This document shows positions 7,369 to 11,282 of a DNA stretch of 11,282 nucleotides, in pieces; within the stretch, counting starts at the first letter, position 1, and each line of letters begins with the position of its first letter. Both the position numbers and the translations under genes were made by a program. The notes below the pieces were generated by a model, which searched no databases, was not told where the DNA came from, and saw nothing but the letters and a program-made list of their open reading frames with translations. The DNA is taken from NCBI GenBank assembly GCA_038321615.1, contig JBBQFC010000079.1, positions 1 through 11,282 on the forward strand, given 5' to 3'. The stretch is from JBBQFC01 sp038321615. GTDB lineage: Bacteria; Bacteroidota; Bacteroidia; Flavobacteriales_D; Cryomorphaceae.

Positions 7369-7794
7369 ATGCTGAAAATGCGACACATACCTGGCTTGCT
7401 GGCCATCGTGGCTTTGCTTTGCGCCTGTAGCCAAGGATTTGAAGAAGAAACTGCTACAATCGAGCCTGTTAAACAGGCCAATCCAGTAAAAGAGGAAGTA
7501 GAGTATTACGAAAATGGGGTGGTCAAAATGCGAGGCCGCACCATGGCCGGTCAGCGTATCGGCAAATGGGAGTCGTTCTACCCAAATGGCTATAAATGGA
7601 GTGAAGTAAATTACAACAGCGGTGAGCGCCACGGTCCTTCCATATCCTATTACCAAAATGGGATAATGCGCTATCAGGGTAGATACGACACTGGCAAACG
7701 GGCATCCATTTGGCAATTTTACGATACGCTAGGCATCACTATTCAGCAAATAAACATGGATACCATGGCGCAGACCAGCCCCTTGCCACAATGA
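7369..7794 (+). CDS. Lipoprotein with MORN-type repeats
   Basis: The 141-aa product begins with a lipoprotein signal peptide ending in the lipobox LCAC, so Cys20 would be lipidated and the protein anchored to a membrane facing the periplasm or outside. Residues 45-125 contain about three copies of a MORN-variant repeat of the pattern YY.NG......G....G...G.W..Y: YYENG (46-50), YPNG (71-74) and YYQNG (94-98), each followed by G.r.G or tGkr turns. This family is common in Bacteroidota and is sometimes labelled a YwqK-type antitoxin, but nothing here suggests a toxin partner. It starts 3 nt after the polyprenyl synthase stop and its TGA overlaps the dnaG ATG. An ATG three codons downstream (7378) is an equally acceptable start. 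Function unknown. Confidence 0.88.
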   Translation: MLKMRHIPGLLAIVALLCACSQGFEEETATIEPVKQANPVKEEVEYYENGVVKMRGRTMAGQRIGKWESFYPNGYKWSEVNYNSGERHGPSISYYQNGIMRYQGRYDTGKRASIWQFYDTLGITIQQINMDTMAQTSPLPQ

Positions 7795-9737
7795 TATCGA
7801 GCGATAGCATAGACCGCATCATGGAGGCCATCCGCATTGAGGAAGTGGTGGGCGAATTTGTGCAGTTAAAACGCGCTGGATCAAACTACAAAGGCCTGAG
7901 TCCCTGGTCGCAGGAGCGAACCCCTTCTTTCTTCGTGTCGCCGGCCAAAGGTATTTATAAGGACTTCAGCTCTGGAAAAGGTGGCAACGCCGTAAGCTTC
8001 CTAATGGAGCTCGAGAATATGACCTACCCGGAAGCGCTGCGTTTCCTGGCAGCCAAATACCGCATTGAGCTCGAAGAAACCCAGATGGATCCCGAGAAGC
8101 AGGAAGAACTCAGCATTCGGGAATCCTTGGCTGTGGTGAATGCATTCGCATTCGAACATTTCGAGCGCAACCTTTGGGATACCGAAACGGGACAGAGCAT
8201 CGGACTGAGCTATTTCCGCGAAAGGGGATACACCGATCAAACCATTAAAACATTTGGCTTAGGATACTCGCCCGAGAAGAGCGACGATTTCTTAAAAACG
8301 GCTCTCGACGCGGGGCATAAAAAGGAAAATCTCCTCACCCTTGGGCTTGCAAAATCCGGCGAACACGGCGACTACGATTTCTTTCGTGGGCGCGTAATGT
8401 TCCCTATCCGCAATGTGAGCGGCAGGTGTATCGCCTTCGCAGGCCGCACCTTGCGAAGCGACAATAAAGTAAAATACCTCAACTCGCCCGAAAGCGAACT
8501 TTACGATAAGAGCAATACGCTCTATGGAATTTTCGAAGGCAAGCGCAACATCATCCAGCAGGATATGTGCTTCCTCACAGAAGGATATACCGATGTAATA
8601 TCGCTCCACCAAGCGGGGGTGGAAAATGCGGTGGCATCTTCCGGAACTTCCCTTACACCCGGGCAGATCAAACTTATAAAGCGCTATACCTCAAACGTTA
8701 CCTTGCTCTACGATGGCGATCAGGCTGGGATTAAAGCCGCTCTGCGCGGTATAGACCTACTGCTCGAAGCCGATATGCGGGTAAAAGTATTGCTCTTCCC
8801 CGACGGCCACGACCCCGACTCGTATTCCAAGGCAGTGTCGCAGACCGAATTTGAAGCCTATCTAAAAGCAGAGTCGAAAGATTTCTCCGACTTCGTACTC
8901 AAAGTATTGCTCAGCGAAAGCGGCGACGATCCCATAAAAAAAACCGATGCTTCACGGAGATTACTCGAGAGCATTTCGAAAGTAAACGACCATATTGCCC
9001 GCAGCGTTTATATAGAACGAGCGTCGAAACAACTCGGTATTCCCGAGCAGGCGCTCTACAATGAGCTGAACAAAATACTGCGTCGAAATCAGCAACAGCG
9101 CAAAAGTTCGGAGTTCGAGCCAAGCCCTGCGCCCGACGTAAATGTGCCATTGCCGCAACAGAAAACGCAGGAAGAAGCCGACATTCAACTCTACGAAAAG
9201 GAGATTGCACGGATCTTGGTAAACTACGGCGATAAGGAATTTGAGCTCGATTTGATCAACGAAGATCAACAGATGGAAACCATGAAGGTATCGGTAGCCG
9301 AATTTATTCTGCACGATCTCGAAACCGATCAAATTATCTTCGAATCCGAAGTTTGCTCGGCCATTTTAATGACCTACAAGCTATCGGTCGATACCGAAAC
9401 GGCCCTCCCCGACCCGATGGTTTTCATCAACAACCCTAACCCAGCTCTGAGCCAAACCATAGCAGAAATGATAGCCAGTCCGCATGAATTGAGCGGCAAC
9501 TGGGTGCTGCAGCATAAGATCTACACCGATCTGGAAACAGATAATCTCAAGCGCACCGTTTTCGACCCGCTCATGCGGCTTAAGCTATCGCAAGTACGGC
9601 GGCAATCCAGATTGATTGACGCCCAGCTTAAAGTGGCGACGTCGAACGATGAAATCGACCTAATACTCGCCGATAAAATGAGATGGGACGAAAAGAAAAA
9701 AGAGCTGACTTCCTATTTTGGAACCACAATCTTGTGA
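7791..9737 (+). CDS. dnaG: DNA primase DnaG, with degenerate zinc finger
   Basis: DnaG makes the RNA primers for DNA replication and works with the replicative helicase. The protein is 648 aa. The N-terminal zinc-binding domain keeps its fold signature (NYKGLSPWSQERTPSFFVSP, then GIYKDFSSGKGGNAVSFLM) but the four Cys/Cys/Cys/His ligand positions are Ser37, Ser40, Asp58 and Ser61, so zinc cannot bind in the usual way. The catalytic core follows; the Toprim domain has Glu264 in TEGYTDV, Asp308 and Asp310 in YDGDQAG, and Asp338, Asp341 and Asp343 in DGHDPDS, all intact. The C-terminal ~200 residues are the expected helicase-binding part, joined by a Gln/Pro-rich linker. I chose the ATG at 7791 because it overlaps the previous stop (ATGA) and starts right at the conserved DRIMEAIRIEEVVGEFV; 27 upstream codons in frame lie wholly inside the lipoprotein gene. 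Confidence 0.97.
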   Translation: MISSDSIDRIMEAIRIEEVVGEFVQLKRAGSNYKGLSPWSQERTPSFFVSPAKGIYKDFSSGKGGNAVSFLMELENMTYPEALRFLAAKYRIELEETQMDPEKQEELSIRESLAVVNAFAFEHFERNLWDTETGQSIGLSYFRERGYTDQTIKTFGLGYSPEKSDDFLKTALDAGHKKENLLTLGLAKSGEHGDYDFFRGRVMFPIRNVSGRCIAFAGRTLRSDNKVKYLNSPESELYDKSNTLYGIFEGKRNIIQQDMCFLTEGYTDVISLHQAGVENAVASSGTSLTPGQIKLIKRYTSNVTLLYDGDQAGIKAALRGIDLLLEADMRVKVLLFPDGHDPDSYSKAVSQTEFEAYLKAESKDFSDFVLKVLLSESGDDPIKKTDASRRLLESISKVNDHIARSVYIERASKQLGIPEQALYNELNKILRRNQQQRKSSEFEPSPAPDVNVPLPQQKTQEEADIQLYEKEIARILVNYGDKEFELDLINEDQQMETMKVSVAEFILHDLETDQIIFESEVCSAILMTYKLSVDTETALPDPMVFINNPNPALSQTIAEMIASPHELSGNWVLQHKIYTDLETDNLKRTVFDPLMRLKLSQVRRQSRLIDAQLKVATSNDEIDLILADKMRWDEKKKELTSYFGTTIL

Positions 9738-9749
9738 TGTAAGCCAGAT

Positions 9750-10895
9750 ATGAAGGAATTTTTCAATCACTCATTCTACCAATCCGACGTAATTAATATT
9801 TCCGTTGGCAATATTCTCCTGCTACTCCTGCTGGCATTGCTTACGCGAATTGCACTCCGGCTGTACCGCATTACCATCCATCGCAGGGTGCGGGCCGCCG
9901 AAATCTTCGATCACGAAAGGGAGCAAATCCTGCTTAAACTGGGTCGGAGCATCATCATTTTCATCGGCGTATTAATCGCCATTTACAGCCTCAACATGTA
10001 TTCGGCCTTGGAGATGGTGTTTGATTTCCAGTTGCTCAAAATTGACAAAGTATCGGTCACTCCAGGCAAAATTATCATTCTCGCGTTTATCCTTATTGCC
10101 ACCCGTGTCATTGCTCGCTTGGTGCGGGTAGTGCTCAAGCAAAACCTATCGAAGAAAGCATGGATCGACGAAGGCAAGGAATACACCATTTACAAGCTCA
10201 CGAAATACGCGCTTTATTTCATCGCGGGCATCATCGCACTTACCAGCGTAGGGCTCGATATGAAATTGATCTTGGCCGGTGCTGGCGCCTTATTGGTCGG
10301 TATCGGATTTGGATTGCAATACCTTTTCTACGACTTAATTTCGGGACTTATCATTCTCTTCGAAGGCCCTATCAAAGTAGGCGATGTGATAGAAGTAGAA
10401 GGATTGGTGGCCAAAGTGCAGCAAATAGATATTCGCACGTCGAAAGTGATGACCCGCGACGGGAAGTATATCATCATCCCCAACTCCAAATTGGTAGGTG
10501 AACGGGTTGTAAACTGGACCCATGGCGCTACACTTACGCGCTTTCAGATTAACCTTTCGGTAGCCTACGGAAGCGATACTACCTTGGTGAAAGACGTGCT
10601 TTATAATTGTGCCCTTCGCCACCCAGACGTCAGCAAAAACCGCGAAATCATTGTTCGTTTCGAAGATTTTGGCGATAGCGGTTTGGAGTTCGGGCTGTTT
10701 TTTTGGGCAAAAAAAACTTGGGTGGTAGAAACCCTTCAAAGCGAAATCCGATTCGACATCGACCGGCAATTTCGCAAGCACCAAATCCAAATTCCTTTTC
10801 CACAGCGCGATTTGCATATTCGCACTTCGGGCGGTGTGACCAGTGTTGGGCAGATGTCCGACGTGTTTGAAACAGGAAAGGGTTCGGGGAAATAA
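9750..10895 (+). CDS. MscS-family mechanosensitive ion channel
   Basis: This inner-membrane channel of 381 aa would open under membrane tension and release solutes during hypo-osmotic shock. Four hydrophobic stretches are visible: about 17-38, 66-84, 106-129 and 150-168, followed by the pore helix (171-204) with the Gly/Ala packing pattern AGAGALLVGIGFGLQ. The beta domain comes next: EGPIKVGDVIEVEG (205-218), RTSKVMTRDGKYIIIPNSKL (229-248) and NWTH; the C-terminal alpha/beta domain ends with IPFPQRDLHI (348-357), all MscS hallmarks. With about four helices it is a little longer than the three-helix E. coli MscS. It begins 12 nt after the dnaG stop and is the last gene of the cluster. No intrinsic terminator follows; a repeat block does. 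Confidence 0.95.
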   Translation: MKEFFNHSFYQSDVINISVGNILLLLLLALLTRIALRLYRITIHRRVRAAEIFDHEREQILLKLGRSIIIFIGVLIAIYSLNMYSALEMVFDFQLLKIDKVSVTPGKIIILAFILIATRVIARLVRVVLKQNLSKKAWIDEGKEYTIYKLTKYALYFIAGIIALTSVGLDMKLILAGAGALLVGIGFGLQYLFYDLISGLIILFEGPIKVGDVIEVEGLVAKVQQIDIRTSKVMTRDGKYIIIPNSKLVGERVVNWTHGATLTRFQINLSVAYGSDTTLVKDVLYNCALRHPDVSKNREIIVRFEDFGDSGLEFGLFFWAKKTWVVETLQSEIRFDIDRQFRKHQIQIPFPQRDLHIRTSGGVTSVGQMSDVFETGKGSGK

Positions 10896-10910
10896 GGTAC
10901 CTGGGCTTCG

Positions 10911-10995
10911 GGCCGTTGTTCGAGCGGCGGCGACATTTCCACTCACGACTATTTGGCCTTTTAATCACGTGACGGGGATTATGGGGCATTGTTAA
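10911..10995 (+). repeat. Diverged outer repeat, copy 1
   Basis: The region GGCC(10911)...GGCCTTTTAATCACGTGAC (10955-10973) followed by a 22-nt tail (10974-10995, ending CATTGTTAA) is a diverged relative of 11197-11277. The tails match at 18 of 22 positions; relative to copy 2 this copy lacks 5 nt inside AATCAC/GTGAC. The left limit is uncertain because similarity fades before about 10936. Confidence 0.55.
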
Positions 10996-11003
10996 TATAC
11001 GCG

Positions 11004-11061
11004 GTCAGGTCGAGTGATTTTTGAAGGAGCAGAGCGGATTCAAAAATTGTATCGAGACCCG
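11004..11061 (+). repeat. 58-bp direct repeat, copy 1
   Basis: It begins GTCAGGTCGAGTG and ends TATCGAGACCCG. It is identical to 11104-11161 except at 11037 (G here, A there), and the two start exactly 100 bp apart. Internally ATTTTTGAA and TTCAAAAAT can form a 9-bp stem around a GGAGCAGAGCGGA loop, with the GGTC/GACC ends able to extend it past bulges. Confidence 0.95.
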
Positions 11062-11103
11062 ATGTGACCGGAATTTTAGTTCCATTGTGAAAAACAACAT
11101 TCA

Positions 11104-11161
11104 GTCAGGTCGAGTGATTTTTGAAGGAGCAGAGCGAATTCAAAAATTGTATCGAGACCCG
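11104..11161 (+). repeat. 58-bp direct repeat, copy 2
   Basis: This is the second copy of the 11004-11061 element, 57 of 58 bases identical and separated from it by a 42-bp unrelated spacer. Identity stops sharply at both edges, so the unit has defined ends. Its right arm (11145-11158) is also a perfect 14-bp inverted repeat with 11179-11192. Confidence 0.95.
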
Positions 11162-11178
11162 GTTTTGATTCATCACGC

Positions 11179-11255
11179 GTCTCGATACAATTAAAAGGCC
11201 ACTTCGGATTGCTATTTCACTTCAGATCGTCGGCCCTTTAATCACTCGACGTGAC
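11179..11255 (-). repeat. Inverted copy of the 58-bp element with a replaced core
   Basis: GTCTCGATACAATT (11179-11192) is the exact reverse complement of the right arm of the 58-bp repeat, and AATCACTCGACGTGAC (11240-11255) matches the reverse complement of its left arm at 15 of 16 positions. Between them lies a different 47-nt core that starts AAAAGGCC and ends GGCCCTTT, itself a near-perfect inverted repeat. The ends are therefore conserved while the middle differs. A 22-nt tail shared with the outer repeat follows at 11256-11277. Confidence 0.75.
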
Positions 11256-11282
11256 AGGGATAATAGGGTATTGTTAAAGAAC

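Noticed and set aside
7710..7790. Upstream extension of dnaG by 27 codons
   Set aside because: It lies inside the lipoprotein gene, precedes the conserved DnaG N-terminus, and the ATG at 7791 overlapping the previous stop is the better start.
7369..7794. Toxin-antitoxin reading of the MORN lipoprotein (YwqK-type label)
   Set aside because: The protein has a lipobox and is exported, and its neighbours are housekeeping genes with no toxin candidate.
10335..10946. Minus-strand open frame of 203 codons
   Set aside because: It lies almost wholly antisense to the well-supported MscS gene; its translation shows no domain or signal peptide and is explained as a shadow frame.
10900..10950. Possible terminator hairpin after the MscS gene
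   Set aside because: GC-rich segments such as GCCG/CGGC pair over only about 4 bp and no T-tract follows.
11004..11192. CRISPR array suggested by regularly spaced repeats
   Set aside because: There are only two direct copies, the 58-bp unit and its arms are unlike CRISPR repeats, the third copy is inverted with a different core, and no cas gene is present.

Overview
The window looks like ordinary chromosome from a member of the Bacteroidota, probably a Flavobacteriales-like lineage. I base this on several Bacteroidota-type -7 promoter elements (TAnnTTTG or TAnnTTCG), the absence of clear Shine-Dalgarno sequences, a DnaG primase whose zinc finger has lost its ligands, an outer-membrane barrel ending in Phe, and a MORN-type lipoprotein. 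I cannot name a genus from sequence alone. Nearly all of the window is coding, with tight spacing and stop/start overlaps.

Layout. Positions 1-83 hold nothing I can identify. A HAD-superfamily phosphatase (84-719, minus) diverges from a tRNA-Ala(GGC) gene (804-877), which has its own promoter and a strong intrinsic terminator (887-913). A gene-free stretch (914-1098) carries the queA promoter and three GAATTC hexamers. Next come queA (tRNA queuosine) and ispD (MEP isoprenoid pathway), which abut with no gap. A roughly 200-bp gap follows with a doubtful small ORF, then rlmN (23S rRNA/tRNA m2A methylation) under a promoter so close to the ATG that its mRNA is probably leaderless. rlmN converges on and overlaps by 24 bp a small outer-membrane beta-barrel gene on the minus strand. 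That gene's best start is a TTG codon, and its promoter region is interleaved with that of the divergent operon.

The second half (4808-10895) is a compact five-gene plus-strand cluster: a 518-aa exported protein of unknown function, a long-chain polyprenyl diphosphate synthase, a MORN-repeat lipoprotein, dnaG primase and an MscS-type mechanosensitive channel. Junctions are ATGA overlaps or gaps of 3-12 nt, so the genes are likely co-transcribed although their functions are mixed. IspD and the polyprenyl synthase belong to the same broad route (isoprenoid precursors, then a quinone or lipid-carrier side chain) but lie in separate transcription units.

The last ~390 bp (10896-11282) are non-coding and consist of a mosaic of related repeats: two 58-bp copies exactly 100 bp apart, an inverted copy that keeps both ends but has a different core, and two diverged longer units with a shared 22-nt tail. 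This block and the uncharacterised 518-aa protein are the least explained parts of the window. I see no defence system, prophage, transposase or CRISPR array, and no convincing new multi-gene system.
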